Shown here: positions 9,701 through 16,965 of the stretch, one piece after another | Layout: every line of letters begins with the position of its first letter | Numbering within the stretch: the stretch's first letter is position 1 | Source: an uncultured Tolumonas sp. | GTDB lineage: Bacteria > Pseudomonadota > Gammaproteobacteria > Enterobacterales > Aeromonadaceae | Length of the DNA: 64,000 nt | NCBI RefSeq assembly: GCF_963676665.1 | Contig: NZ_OY781390.1 | Span: forward strand, 88,612 to 152,611 | Reading direction: 5' to 3' | Translations under genes and position numbers: made by a program | The notes under the pieces: generated by a model | Told to the model about the DNA's origin: nothing | Database searches by the model: none | Seen by the model: the letters and a program-made list of their open reading frames with translations, nothing else

Positions 9701-9818
9701 CCATCAAATATTCTGGGGGCCAATGGCCTACGCTATTATTGGCGGGTTGATAGTCGCGACTGTGTTTACACTAACCGTTTTGCCTGCTGCGTTGAGTCTT
9801 ATGATTGAGCGGGAGTGA
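6762..9818 (+). CDS. RND efflux transporter permease
   Basis: The 1018-residue, twelve-helix pump of the AcrB/HAE-1 superfamily has TM1 at about 24-42, two large periplasmic loops and the proton-relay motif LGLLVDDAMITVEAM in TM4 with the paired aspartates. It uses the proton gradient to extrude substrates through the adaptor and an outer-membrane channel. It follows the two-component system and adaptor in one transcription unit. A similar pump lies at 39309-42374, so the window holds two members of this subfamily. Substrates cannot be inferred. Confidence 0.93.
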   Translation: MNQQTNRPAKSRFNLSSWALANQQLVSFFMVIIIAAGIMSYERLPRNEDPAFTIKTAVVSAAWPGATTSDTVNLVTNTLEKKLQETPYLDYIESYTRAGESVIFVNLRDDVPPASVPQIWYTIRKKMNDISTSLPEGVSTPAVNDEFDDTFGTIYGFTSDGFSARELRDKVDDIRAELLTIPDVGKIDVLGAEEEQIVISFSPNKLAGLGIDTQQVITSIKAQNTVTPTGIVRTDNEKIALRVSGAFVSEQSIRDVTLHIGNRFIPLSEIATISRKTAEPPIPIFKVNGEKALGLAISMAPTGNMLNFGQAIKSKMASVSAKLPYGIDVIKVADQSAVVKEAVGGFVRVLMEAVAIVLAVSFVSLGSRAGLVVAASIPIVLAMTFLGMEIAGIGLQRISLGALIIALGLLVDDAMITVEAMISRLEEGWDRKRAAAWAYESTAFPMLTGTLVMIAGFIPVGFASSSAGEYCFSLFVVVLIALISSWIVAVLFSPLLGVWLLPVIQNLHHSEPGRIARFYAKTLQRVLQNRKLTLLVAFLALILSLFGASRLEGEFFPSSDRPELLISLNLPQNAVQHATHEQVMRLEKILKSDVNVDHFSTYVGSGAVRFYLPMDVLLQHENIAQLVVVAKGLKERDLLREKLNHLMETQFSDLVSRVSPLELGPPVGWPLKYRISGPDVTKVREFSLKLANLVAKNPDTRDINLTAGEPERAVNVSVNQTEARAVGLSSQDVANALATIFSGTTLTTIRDNNRLVDVVAQGMQRNRRDIDTVANLQLATADGRTEPLRQIATVSYGVEQPIIWRRQREAFISVQMDVAPGVKAPTVSANLAPEIEHFRAQLPDGYQITEGGVAVESAKGNTSVYTVLPVTVVVMLILLMIQLKRFSRMLLAFFTAPFGLIGIVAAMLPTGTPMGFVALLGVIALAGMIIRNAVILISEVDNNIQNGIAVRPAIMAAAAHRSRPIILTALAAILGMIPIAHQIFWGPMAYAIIGGLIVATVFTLTVLPAALSLMIERE

Positions 9819-9948
9819 ATTAAGTAACTGACATCCAGAGTTAATCAGCGGTGAAAACAACACATATCTTGAAAACTGTATAACACCAAGAATCTGCTGA
9901 TGTCATGTTATTGCTGTAAAATCGCTATACTTTGTGAAACAATGTTTT

Positions 9949-9960
9949 TTGCATATGCAA
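9949..9960. promoter_or_regulatory. GCATATGC palindrome before the DUF134 gene (candidate operator)
   Basis: The perfect 12-bp palindrome TTGCATATGCAA ends 13 bases before the ATG at 9974. That position would block initiation, which suggests autoregulation. The same core recurs at 14860, 14888, 15997 and 16026, and with one mismatch at 16937. A possible -10 TATACT lies at 9926-9931. Confidence 0.55.
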
Positions 9961-9973
9961 TAAAGGATGATTT

Positions 9974-10255
9974 ATGGGTCGACCAAAGATCCCCCGGAAT
10001 ATTTGTGGTAAACCCGCAGATAGCTGTTTTAAACCAAACGGTATTCCAATGTGTGAGCTGGAAAGAATCGACTTAGCGCCGGACGAGTTTGAAGCTCTGC
10101 GACTGGTTGATTTACAGGGAATGCTTCAGCAGGATGCTGCTGTCGTGATGGGGGTTTCACGTCAGACTCTTGCGAATCTGGTTAAGGCGGCGCGTTGTAA
10201 AGTTGTTGACTGTTTAGTGCATGGTAAGGCACTGATGATGCATTTGCCAGATTAA
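9974..10255 (+). CDS. DUF134 family predicted DNA-binding regulator
   Basis: The 93-residue protein has the DUF134 layout: MGRPKIPR start, ELERIDLAPDEFEALRLVDLQGMLQQDAA, and a sigma-r4-like helix-turn-helix VMGVSRQTLANLVKAARCKV followed by GKAL. Family members are predicted DNA-binding proteins often encoded near dinitrogenase-cofactor-domain proteins, one of which is at 16204. Five cysteines (C11, C18, C27, C75, C80) in 93 residues hint at metal binding or thiol redox sensing. A palindrome overlaps its leader, so it may repress itself. Confidence 0.85.
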   Translation: MGRPKIPRNICGKPADSCFKPNGIPMCELERIDLAPDEFEALRLVDLQGMLQQDAAVVMGVSRQTLANLVKAARCKVVDCLVHGKALMMHLPD

Positions 10256-10722
10256 GGATTTAACTAACACATCTATTTACACATATCTCTTTGTTTGCAA
10301 TGTGCAGAACCCAGAATTGAAAGACTATATTCCCAATTTTGTTATTTTTCGGGAATATAGTCCAATCACTTCAACCTCAACCCTGACGTGCTTTAAAGCG
10401 GGGGTTGGTTTTACAGATGACAAACACCTTTCCTCGACGTTTGACTATTTGACAATCCGGATGACGATTTTTTGCGCTTTTCAATGATGATAATACTTTC
10501 ATGATGATTCCGTTTTATGGTTGATATGTTATAACGTAACACTATCTTTCTAGCGAAGCAATTTCCTCGTAATTGACGAGATGATACAAAGAGCATTACA
10601 AGATTTTATCCGTAAAATCGATACGAAATCAGTATATCCGGCAAGTGTAAGAGATTACGCGGCATCTTGATCAGATATGATCGTGATATCATCACACTAC
10701 GTGCAATAAGGTTTATTGATAA
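10256..10722. other. 467-base intergenic region with a 12-bp inverted repeat
   Basis: I see no convincing gene here. A perfect 12-bp inverted repeat (GACTATATTCCC at 10323-10334 and its complement at 10351-10362, 16-base loop) lies 68 bases after the DUF134 stop. A weaker CAACCC/GGGTTG pair follows. The first repeat has no T-run after it, so an operator or RNA structure is as likely as a terminator. Close to the next gene the sequence is AT-rich, as a promoter would be. Confidence 0.4.
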
Positions 10723-11094
10723 ATGTTATTATTAATGAGTTTAGCTCTGATAGGGTTGTCAGCGGGCGTGTTATCGGGTTTGTTTGGTATTGGTGGTGGG
10801 GTTTTGATTGTACCAGCACTGGTGTACGGGCTTGGTTTTAGTCAGAAACTGGCAACCGGTACAAGTCTCGCTATTTTATTACCACCTGTCGGCATTGCGG
10901 CAGTCATGGAATATTACCGACAAGGTGCAGTTGATATTAAAGCTGCAATGATCATTGCAGTGATGGTGGTTGCAGGGAGCTGGTTTGGCTCAAGATTCTC
11001 TGTGGGTATTGATCCGGTCACTATGAAGTTACTCTTCGGTATTTTTCTGATCCTCCTCGGAGGATACATTATTCATGATGCCACATCCGGTTGA
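10723..11094 (+). CDS. TauE/SafE family permease, half-length
   Basis: The 123-residue, four-helix membrane protein starts with the family signature GVLSGLFGIGGGVLIVPAL and continues ATGTSLAILLPPVGIAAVMEYYRQGAVD. TauE/SafE proteins move sulfite, sulfoacetate or other sulfur anions, and full-length members have two such halves of about 250 residues in all. This is a single half and probably dimerises. Its position after the DUF134 regulator fits a sulfur/redox theme, but the substrate is not known. Confidence 0.85.
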   Translation: MLLLMSLALIGLSAGVLSGLFGIGGGVLIVPALVYGLGFSQKLATGTSLAILLPPVGIAAVMEYYRQGAVDIKAAMIIAVMVVAGSWFGSRFSVGIDPVTMKLLFGIFLILLGGYIIHDATSG

Positions 11095-11190
11095 ATTCTC
11101 AATTATGTAATTGCATGCACTTAATCACTGAGTTGCATAGCCCCTAATAGGCTAATTGCATTACCTGGTTGCATTCGATGTGACCACAAC

Positions 11191-11221
11191 TTCATATAAA
11201 GTTTACCGAGCTTTATATGAA
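11191..11221. terminator. Hairpin between convergent genes
   Basis: An 11-bp perfect stem (TTCATATAAAG with its complement, 9-base loop) lies between the ends of the TauE-like gene (+) and the nucleoside-gate gene (-). The stem is AT-rich and lacks a clear T-run, so termination is plausible but weakly supported. Confidence 0.35.
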
Positions 11222-11279
11222 CTATTTTAGGTATGGGGGCTCGTTCAGCAAATTCCATACACTAGCGAGATCTTATTTT

Positions 11280-12212
11280 TCAAAAAAGCATGAAATGCAG
11301 CAGTGCTCTGATAAAAATACCGAATAAAGCGCCTTGTGCTGCATATTTAAATAGTCGAATGAAGCGATGGCTAATACCTAAAAAAATACCAATACCCGGC
11401 AGATCAAATGCGTGAATTAAGAAACCCGCAGATGTATTGATTTGTTGAGCAGTGATTTTTCCCTGCTGCATTAAATCCGAAACAACCCCCAAATAGGCGG
11501 TTCCTCCTCCTAAATATTTCGCCAAAGCAGGCATGACAAACATAGGTGAAATATGAACGAATTCAAGAAATGGCGATAGCAATTGTTCGAGAGCTGCCAC
11601 TGCACCAACAGCCTTAAGAAGACCAACCATAGTAATAGACAGGGTCAGCATCGGGATTGCACCAATAGCCAGTCTAATCGCGTCTGCTCCTGCTTCATTG
11701 ATGAGTCTGATAATTCCCCGTGTTTTATGAGTTTCAGAAAGTGGTTTCTCTGAAGTGACAGATTCACAACTTGATAAATTGCGACCCAAATAATGCCAAG
11801 TCAGTGCAGATGCAGATAGCCCGCCGATAATGGAAATTGTAATAGCCATAGTCCAGTTTAAACCCAATGAGATCATGGGATAAAGCACATTACCTTGCCC
11901 CATAGCCAGCACCATCGCCAGCGTTGCTGCCAAATGACGGTCTGATACACCGCGTTTATTCATGACAGATAAAGTCGCAAGTGGTGCAGCGAAACTGATG
12001 AAATTAATTTGGATCAGGGCAAACGAACTCATTCCCGTCAGTCCGAATGGTTTCAGAAACCGAGCCATCCACTCGACTATGGTTTCCATTATTCCCTTTG
12101 CTTCCAGGATCTTCATTACGCATAACATCACAACCATGACTGGCAGAAGCGTATAAAGCGCGATATCAACGGAGGTTTTCCCTGATGCCATGATTATTTC
12201 AATGAGGGACAT
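11280..12212 (-). CDS. Nucleoside-recognition (GATE) domain membrane protein
   Basis: The 310-residue inner-membrane protein has about eight helices and two copies of the gate-type fold, with LKPFGLTGMSSFALIQINFISFAAPLAT in the first half and LEFVHISPMFVMPALAKYLGGGTAYLGV in the second. It resembles the YjiG/SpmA-B/nucleoside-transporter gate family. It faces the PhzF-RidA pair on the same strand with 54 bases between, so the three may be co-transcribed. The transported compound is unknown. Confidence 0.75.
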   Translation of the reverse strand: MSLIEIIMASGKTSVDIALYTLLPVMVVMLCVMKILEAKGIMETIVEWMARFLKPFGLTGMSSFALIQINFISFAAPLATLSVMNKRGVSDRHLAATLAMVLAMGQGNVLYPMISLGLNWTMAITISIIGGLSASALTWHYLGRNLSSCESVTSEKPLSETHKTRGIIRLINEAGADAIRLAIGAIPMLTLSITMVGLLKAVGAVAALEQLLSPFLEFVHISPMFVMPALAKYLGGGTAYLGVVSDLMQQGKITAQQINTSAGFLIHAFDLPGIGIFLGISHRFIRLFKYAAQGALFGIFIRALLHFMLF

Positions 12213-12266
12213 TCAATATTCCTGGAAGCATGTTTTTATCTAAAAGGTTGTATGATTACAGAATAA

Positions 12267-13097
12267 TTAGCGGATATATCTTGCTGTTCCAGAGACTCTG
12301 ATACCCGCACCACGTTGTGGAGTGATCTCAGCTCGCAGGCAAGAGGGGACGCCCATGTCTTCTCCCTGATAGATCACGATTGAGCCTTCGTGTGGCCAGT
12401 CGATATCTCGCAGATATCCAGCCAGTGCCGCTGCTGCCGCCCCCGTTGCAGGATCTTCAAATACGCCCCCCAAAGGGAATGGGTTTCGTGCATGGAATAA
12501 TCTAGGCTGTTCAGCATAAAGCAAACTGAATGTTATCAAGCCTTCACGCAGTGCCATCTCGCGTCCTTTTTGCAGATCATATTGCATCGCTTGTAATGTC
12601 GCGCGATCTTTGAGGGCCAAAATAAGGTGATCACCACCCCCATGCGCGATAGCAGGCGGGATCCGAACATCAAGATCATTATGGTCGAGACCAAACAATG
12701 CCAGTGCTTCGTCTAATAACGCATTTGCAACAGGACGACTTCGGGTGGGTGGAGATAGAAAAGAGGCTCCCCATTCATTCTCGGAGAAACGACCTTCAAC
12801 TGTGATCTGAGTACGGTTAAGCTTTAGAGTAAAAATGCCAGGACCTTTGCTTTTTGCCAGAGCTGCGCCGAGCGCGATGGTCGCATGGCCACAAAAATCC
12901 ACTTCAACTTCAGGCGCGAAATAACGCACCCGCCATCCCTCTTCACATGGCGCGGCAAATACGGTCTCGGAATAGCCGATTTCAGCCGCTAATTCCTGCA
13001 TAACATTCGCATCTGGCATGACATCACATAGAACAACGCCAGCCGGGTTACCACCGATAGGGCCATTCGAGAAAGCAGCAATGTGTTGTACGTTCAT
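12267..13097 (-). CDS. PhzF family isomerase
   Basis: The 276-residue protein has the PhzF/YddE layout: N-terminal AFSNGPIGGNPAGVVL, catalytic-region EIGYSETVFAAP, RYFAPEVEVDFCGHATIAL, and in the second half GGVFEDPATGAAAAALAGYL. The fold is diaminopimelate-epimerase-like and works without cofactor, with a conserved Glu (in GYSET) as acid/base. Its ATG overlaps the stop of the RidA gene. The natural substrate of such genomic paralogues is generally unknown. Confidence 0.9.
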   Translation of the reverse strand: MNVQHIAAFSNGPIGGNPAGVVLCDVMPDANVMQELAAEIGYSETVFAAPCEEGWRVRYFAPEVEVDFCGHATIALGAALAKSKGPGIFTLKLNRTQITVEGRFSENEWGASFLSPPTRSRPVANALLDEALALFGLDHNDLDVRIPPAIAHGGGDHLILALKDRATLQAMQYDLQKGREMALREGLITFSLLYAEQPRLFHARNPFPLGGVFEDPATGAAAAALAGYLRDIDWPHEGSIVIYQGEDMGVPSCLRAEITPQRGAGIRVSGTARYIR

Positions 13098-13495
13098 GAT
13101 CCATTCCTATTTTCATTGTGCGAGCAATTACATTCGGCTGTTTCCGGGGATGATTTTAGAGATTCAAAAGAAGCAATTAGATCAATCTCTATCAATGCGC
13201 CTTCTATCGCCAACGCTGAGATAACGGTTGATCGAGTGGGTTTATGCACGCCAAATTCACGAGCAAATGCCAAATCAAACCGCTGGAAATTTGCCTGTTC
13301 GGTGATCCAAACGCCGGCTTTCACAACAGCTTCAGGGCGCAGACCATGTTGAGCTAATACAGCAAACTGACGCTCAAGGATCAACGCTGTCTGCGTCTCA
13401 ATATCACCACTGATGTTGCCTGTATCATCAAATGCGAGTTGACCAGATAAAAATAACAATGAACCGGTTCGTATCGCTGGGGAAAAATGAGGCAT
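13094..13495 (-). CDS. RidA family (YjgF/enamine deaminase-like) protein
   Basis: From the ATG at 13495 (AAAGGAG ten bases upstream) the protein has 133 residues: FSPAIRTGSLLFLSGQLAFDDTGNISGDIETQTA, then LRPEAVVKAGVWITEQANFQRF and PTRSTVISALAIEGALIEIDLIA. The late Arg of the canonical PxR motif corresponds to PTRST. RidA proteins hydrolyse reactive enamines or imines. Its TGA overlaps the PhzF ATG, so both are translated from one message, perhaps controlled by the adjacent LysR protein. Confidence 0.88.
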   Translation of the reverse strand: MPHFSPAIRTGSLLFLSGQLAFDDTGNISGDIETQTALILERQFAVLAQHGLRPEAVVKAGVWITEQANFQRFDLAFAREFGVHKPTRSTVISALAIEGALIEIDLIASFESLKSSPETAECNCSHNENRNGS

Positions 13496-13602
13496 AAATA
13501 GTGCTCCTTTCTTTGTCACTGTTGAATGAAGACAAATTCTGAGCACTTGCATCAAATGATGCAATAGCAGCTAATTGCAGATCAGAGCTGCATATTTTGC
13601 AT

Positions 13603-14556
13603 CTATGGTTGACCTGGATCTGAACAGCTTAATGGCTCAGACTGACCCCAGGGGATCGAATGAAATAGATCAGTAACCCAGGAAATGAATTTATCCGTGC
13701 GGGCTGACACGTAGCGGCGAGAAGGACGAACCAGATAGACGCCACCATCGCCATCAAAGGTCCATTGAGGTAAGATCCGGATCAATGTTCCGGCAGCAAT
13801 ATCGCGAGCCAGTAGCCATTCTCCTGCCCCTAAAATGCCAATGCCCGCGCGAGCAGCGTCAAGCATCGCAATGCTATCATTGGTGTGTAACGTGCCATTC
13901 GTCCGCACCATCTCCACGCATTTCCCATCAGATAAACGCCAAATAGGGTAAGAGTTGAGGCTCGGATTCCCGATACAGTTGTGTGCGAGCAGATGTGCGG
14001 GTTCAAGCGGCATTCCGTGCCGTGCTACATAAACAGGCGATGCGGCAAGAACGCGTTGATGCGCCGCCAGCTTACGCGCTACGAGACGATTGTCTGCCAA
14101 GTTACCAATCCGGATGGCAGCATCGAAACCACCTTCGACAAGATCGACAAACTCATCACTATAATGAATATCAAGTTCCAGTTTAGGGTACATCGCCATA
14201 AAGTCAGGTAACTTTGGCGCAAGCCACAGTCGCCCCATTGTTGCGGGTAATGCCAACTTTAAACATCCCCGTAGTTCCGCCGCGGCATCGGTTGCCTCCT
14301 GCTGCGCTTCATAGATAAGATCAGTCGCTATTCTGAGTTTGTCGGCAAGACGCTTTCCTGCATCTGTCAGTTGTACCTGTCGTGTTGTTCGTTCGACCAA
14401 GCGAATACCTAATCGAACCTCTAGCGAGGCGATGCGTTTTGATATGATGGTCGGATGACGCTCAATCGCTTTTCCTGCTGCAACGAAGGAGTTCGTAGAG
14501 GCAACAGCTAATAAGGCCGCTATTTCATCTATATGTTGGCTGTCTAATTTGATCAT
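13603..14556 (-). CDS. LysR-family transcriptional regulator
   Basis: The 317-residue regulator has an N-terminal winged helix-turn-helix (FVAAGKAIERHPTIISKRIASLEVRLGIRLVERTTRQVQLTDAG) and a two-lobed effector domain with LKLALPATMGRLWLAPKLPDF and a conserved GIGILGAGEW. It is 107 bases upstream of ridA-phzF on the same strand, so it is the likely regulator of that operon. The divergent side holds dsbB. Confidence 0.92.
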   Translation of the reverse strand: MIKLDSQHIDEIAALLAVASTNSFVAAGKAIERHPTIISKRIASLEVRLGIRLVERTTRQVQLTDAGKRLADKLRIATDLIYEAQQEATDAAAELRGCLKLALPATMGRLWLAPKLPDFMAMYPKLELDIHYSDEFVDLVEGGFDAAIRIGNLADNRLVARKLAAHQRVLAASPVYVARHGMPLEPAHLLAHNCIGNPSLNSYPIWRLSDGKCVEMVRTNGTLHTNDSIAMLDAARAGIGILGAGEWLLARDIAAGTLIRILPQWTFDGDGGVYLVRPSRRYVSARTDKFISWVTDLFHSIPWGQSEPLSCSDPGQP

Positions 14557-14859
14557 CTTTGGGAACCTTGCACCATTTTATCGGCACAATACCAGAAACT
14601 GATTCGATCCTATCAAGTGGTAAACACCAGAAAGATGAAAAATTGTTTTATTTTCTTTCACATTTACTTGATGCGAAAGTGCAATGCAATCAGATGCATC
14701 GAATGCAGTTGGATACTCAAGTCAAATGCATTCGATCAGTTCGGGGAAATTTTGCACTCGATCCGGGCATCTTACCGGCCATTCTTTATCACTTATCAAA
14801 TAACACCTGTTCAGATTGAGCTGGCGTGAGAGTCTGCAATATAAAATCCACAATTAATA
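14557..14859. other. Intergenic region with a spaced inverted repeat
   Basis: No gene is supported here. ATCGAATGCA (14698-14707) and its complement (14727-14736) form a perfect 10-bp inverted repeat spaced by 19 bases, within a stretch rich in TGCA-like words. It lies between the divergent LysR and dsbB genes and could be the LysR site or an RNA structure. Confidence 0.35.
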
Positions 14860-14899
14860 TTGCATATGCCAAAAAATTATTGTTACATGGCATATGCCA
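14860..14899. promoter_or_regulatory. Two GCATATGC palindromes before dsbB (candidate operators)
   Basis: TTGCATATGCCA at 14860-14871 and the perfect palindrome TGGCATATGCCA at 14888-14899 have centres 28 bases apart, close to three helical turns. They lie just upstream of the AGGAGAGGAG ribosome-binding region of dsbB. The pair matches the single site before the DUF134 gene and the pair at 15997/16026. Confidence 0.55.
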
Positions 14900-14925
14900 A
14901 TTAATAAAGGAGAGGAGAGAATAGG

Positions 14926-15450
14926 ATGGTCTTCTGGTTGCGTCATATCACGCGAGAGCGTTCTGCTTGGCTCTTGCTAGGATTATCAGCTGTATTTCTC
15001 GAAGTATGTGCTTTGTTATTCCAGCATGGACTGGGTTTACGCCCATGTTTGATGTGTATTTATGAGCGTCTTGTCGTTATTGGTTTACTTGGTTCGTCTT
15101 TGCTCGCACTGATAGATCCCGCGAAAAAAGTTTGGCGCTGGGGTGGACTGATTTTGTGGGGTTTAAGTATTTACCGAGGGTTACAGTTGTCGCTGAGACA
15201 TGTTGATTATCTGCTTCATCCGTCACCATTCAACACTTGTTCATTTTTCCCCGATTTCCCTTCCTGGTTGCCGTTGGATGTTTGGTTCCCCTGGTGGTTC
15301 AAGCCTTTAGCGGAGTGTTCTGAGCGCCAATGGAATTTATGGGGCTGGGAATTACCTCAGTGGCTGGTGCTGATTTTTAGCGTGTATCTGATCATCTGGA
15401 GCGTCATCGTCGCTGCCAATTTGCTGACGCACAAATATCTGGCCGAATGA
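14926..15450 (+). CDS. dsbB: Disulfide bond formation protein DsbB
   Basis: The 174-residue inner-membrane protein has four helices. The quinone-proximal pair C41/C44 lies in CLMCIYER and the DsbA-facing pair at C105 and C131, matching the spacing in E. coli DsbB (41, 44, 104, 130). It reoxidises a DsbA-type thioredoxin using quinone. A strong AGGAGAGGAG precedes it, as do two GCATATGC palindromes. No dsbA is adjacent; instead it leads into a Fur paralogue and redox genes. It may be a second DsbB with a dedicated partner. Confidence 0.88.
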   Translation: MVFWLRHITRERSAWLLLGLSAVFLEVCALLFQHGLGLRPCLMCIYERLVVIGLLGSSLLALIDPAKKVWRWGGLILWGLSIYRGLQLSLRHVDYLLHPSPFNTCSFFPDFPSWLPLDVWFPWWFKPLAECSERQWNLWGWELPQWLVLIFSVYLIIWSVIVAANLLTHKYLAE

Positions 15451-15501
15451 ATACAGGTTCTCTTGAAATTTTTTGCGGTATCAGAACTTGCGGAGCGAGG
15501 C

Positions 15502-15966
15502 ATGAGCATAAAAAAACTCAAAAAAGCAGGGCTTAAAATAACGAATCAGCGTATGACCGTTCTTGATTATCTGTCTGGTGCAGATGAACACCACCTCAGC
15601 GCTGAGGATATCTTCAGAGATCTGCGTCTGAATGGAGCCGATGTTGGTCAGGCGACGGTATACCGCGTGCTCAACCAGCTTGAAAAAGCAGGAATGCTTG
15701 AACGCCATCATTTCGAAGGTAGCAAAGCCTATTATGAATTGAAATCGAAAGATCATCATGATCATCTGGTTTGTCTGCGTTGCGGAAAGATAGTTGAGTT
15801 TTTTGATCCCTTTATCGAACAACGACAGAAAGAGATTGCTGAACAATACGGCATGCAACTGAGCCATCATCATTTGTATATGTTTGGCTATTGTTCTGAT
15901 CCTAATTGCAGGCTTAATACGCCAGTAATTATACGTTCATCTATTGCGTGTGATGTATGTCTTTAA
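15502..15966 (+). CDS. Fur-family regulator (Fur paralogue)
   Basis: From the ATG at 15502 (GGAG six bases upstream; an in-frame TTG at 15463 is less likely) the protein has 154 residues close to classical Fur: KKLKKAGLKITNQRMTVLDYL, ATVYRVLNQLEKAGMLERHHFEG, DHHDHLVCLRCGKIVEF and HHLYMFGYCSDPNCR. The CxxC pairs bind structural zinc and the His cluster is the metal-sensor region. An extra CDVC motif ends the chain. Its place in a redox cluster suggests a peroxide- or metal-sensing paralogue rather than the housekeeping Fur. Confidence 0.85.
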   Translation: MSIKKLKKAGLKITNQRMTVLDYLSGADEHHLSAEDIFRDLRLNGADVGQATVYRVLNQLEKAGMLERHHFEGSKAYYELKSKDHHDHLVCLRCGKIVEFFDPFIEQRQKEIAEQYGMQLSHHHLYMFGYCSDPNCRLNTPVIIRSSIACDVCL

Positions 15967-15996
15967 TCCAATGGTTAGGTTTTATTCATTTATATA

Positions 15997-16037
15997 TTGC
16001 ATATGCCAAATAAAAGCCCTATAGTTTGCATATGCTA
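15997..16037. promoter_or_regulatory. Two GCATATGC palindromes before the cofactor-domain gene
   Basis: TTGCATATGCCA (15997-16008) and TTGCATATGCTA (16026-16037) have centres 29 bases apart, almost the same spacing as the pair before dsbB. They lie about 170 bases upstream of the gene at 16204. A 10-bp inverted repeat (AATTATTGCC at 16037-16046 with its complement at 16100-16109) lies in the leader after them and may fold in the transcript. Confidence 0.5.
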
Positions 16038-16203
16038 ATTATTGCCGTTCCTGATTTTTGGATGTGAATGTTTTGAAAGGCAATGTCGCGTCAGGGAAAG
16101 GCAATAATTGGCTGCATCAGGTCAGAACTCGTTGCTGTAATTTGCAGGAAGTTATCAGGTTCGGGATAAGACTATTTACTTATTTTTTATGGAGATATGT
16201 CCG

Positions 16204-16749
16204 ATGATTACTGCTATTCCTATGAAAGAAGATCGCGTTGCCAGCCATTTTACTAAGGCCGACAGTTTTGTTTTTGTTAATGAAAACGGTGATGTGTTAT
16301 CCCGTAAAGCAAACCCTGCGCTGAATGCCAATTGTGCTGGTAAAAAAGATCTGCTTGACCTGTTGAAGGCTGAAAATGCACAACGGGTTATTGTGCGTAA
16401 TATTGGTGAACGGATTCTGAGCAAATTACTTGAAAGCCAGTTTTCTGTATATCAGACCAGTTGTGGTCGCCAAAATGTAAAGGAAATGGCGAGTGAGCAG
16501 GCTGATAAGTTGACGCACATGACCAGCCCGTCACAAGGGCGCCAATCATTGAATTATGAAGCGAAGCAAGCCAGCGGTGGATGTGGTTGTGAGCACGAAG
16601 GGCATGAAGGTCGTCAATCTCACTGTGATCATGACAATCAAGGTCATTCACATGCTCATCAACAGGGGGCTGGCCGTTGTTGCCAAAGCCGCAGTGATGC
16701 ACAAGTTGCAGAGCGTGGTCATGGCAAAGGACGTTGCTGCCATTCATGA
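16204..16749 (+). CDS. Dinitrogenase iron-molybdenum cofactor domain protein with His/Cys-rich tail
   Basis: The 181-residue protein begins with a domain of the NifX/NifB-C-terminal type (about 1-95): MITAIPMKEDRVASHFTKAD, then VIVRNIGERILSKLLE and the SVYQTSCG end. Such domains bind iron-sulfur or Mo-Fe clusters; many members occur outside nitrogen fixers and have unknown roles. The remaining residues (about 125-181) are packed with His, Cys and Gly and end in RCCHS, a likely metal-binding tail. GGAG nine bases upstream supports this ATG over the one at 16189. Its TGA overlaps the start of the next small gene. Confidence 0.8.
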   Translation: MITAIPMKEDRVASHFTKADSFVFVNENGDVLSRKANPALNANCAGKKDLLDLLKAENAQRVIVRNIGERILSKLLESQFSVYQTSCGRQNVKEMASEQADKLTHMTSPSQGRQSLNYEAKQASGGCGCEHEGHEGRQSHCDHDNQGHSHAHQQGAGRCCQSRSDAQVAERGHGKGRCCHS

Positions 16750-16913
16750 GTATTTGGATTGCCGTTTTTGCTGGTTTTTTATCGCTATTGATCATTGCTG
16801 TTGCCATGGCAGGGTTCTTTTTCTTGCTGACAAAAACAGTTGAAAAATCAGCTATATCAGAAGAAGAAAATGACAATATCGAACGTAACGAAGATGGAAC
16901 CATTCATTTTTGA
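16746..16913 (+). CDS. Small single-helix membrane protein (55 residues)
   Basis: An ATG overlapping the upstream TGA opens 55 codons: MSIWIAVFAGFLSLLIIAV and on, one membrane helix (about 3-28), then an acidic soluble tail (ISEEENDNIERNEDGTIHF). Translational coupling and the clear helix-plus-tail design argue for a real gene. It may anchor or assist the His/Cys-tailed cofactor protein. I do not recognise a family. Confidence 0.6.
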   Translation: MSIWIAVFAGFLSLLIIAVAMAGFFFLLTKTVEKSAISEEENDNIERNEDGTIHF

Positions 16914-16936
16914 TTTTGTCAAAGTCATATTTTTAT

Positions 16937-16948
16937 TGGAATATGCCA
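16937..16948. promoter_or_regulatory. GCATATGC-type site with one mismatch before the peroxiredoxin gene
   Basis: TGGAATATGCCA differs from the perfect palindrome at 14888 by one base and lies 76 bases before the peroxiredoxin ATG. It extends the candidate DUF134 regulon to that gene. Confidence 0.4.
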
Positions 16949-16965
16949 AAAATTAAAGTATCATT

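Noticed and set aside
10302..10596. Two overlapping 61-codon frames on opposite strands
   Set aside because: Neither has a ribosome-binding site or a protein-like composition, and they cover the inverted repeat at 10323-10362.
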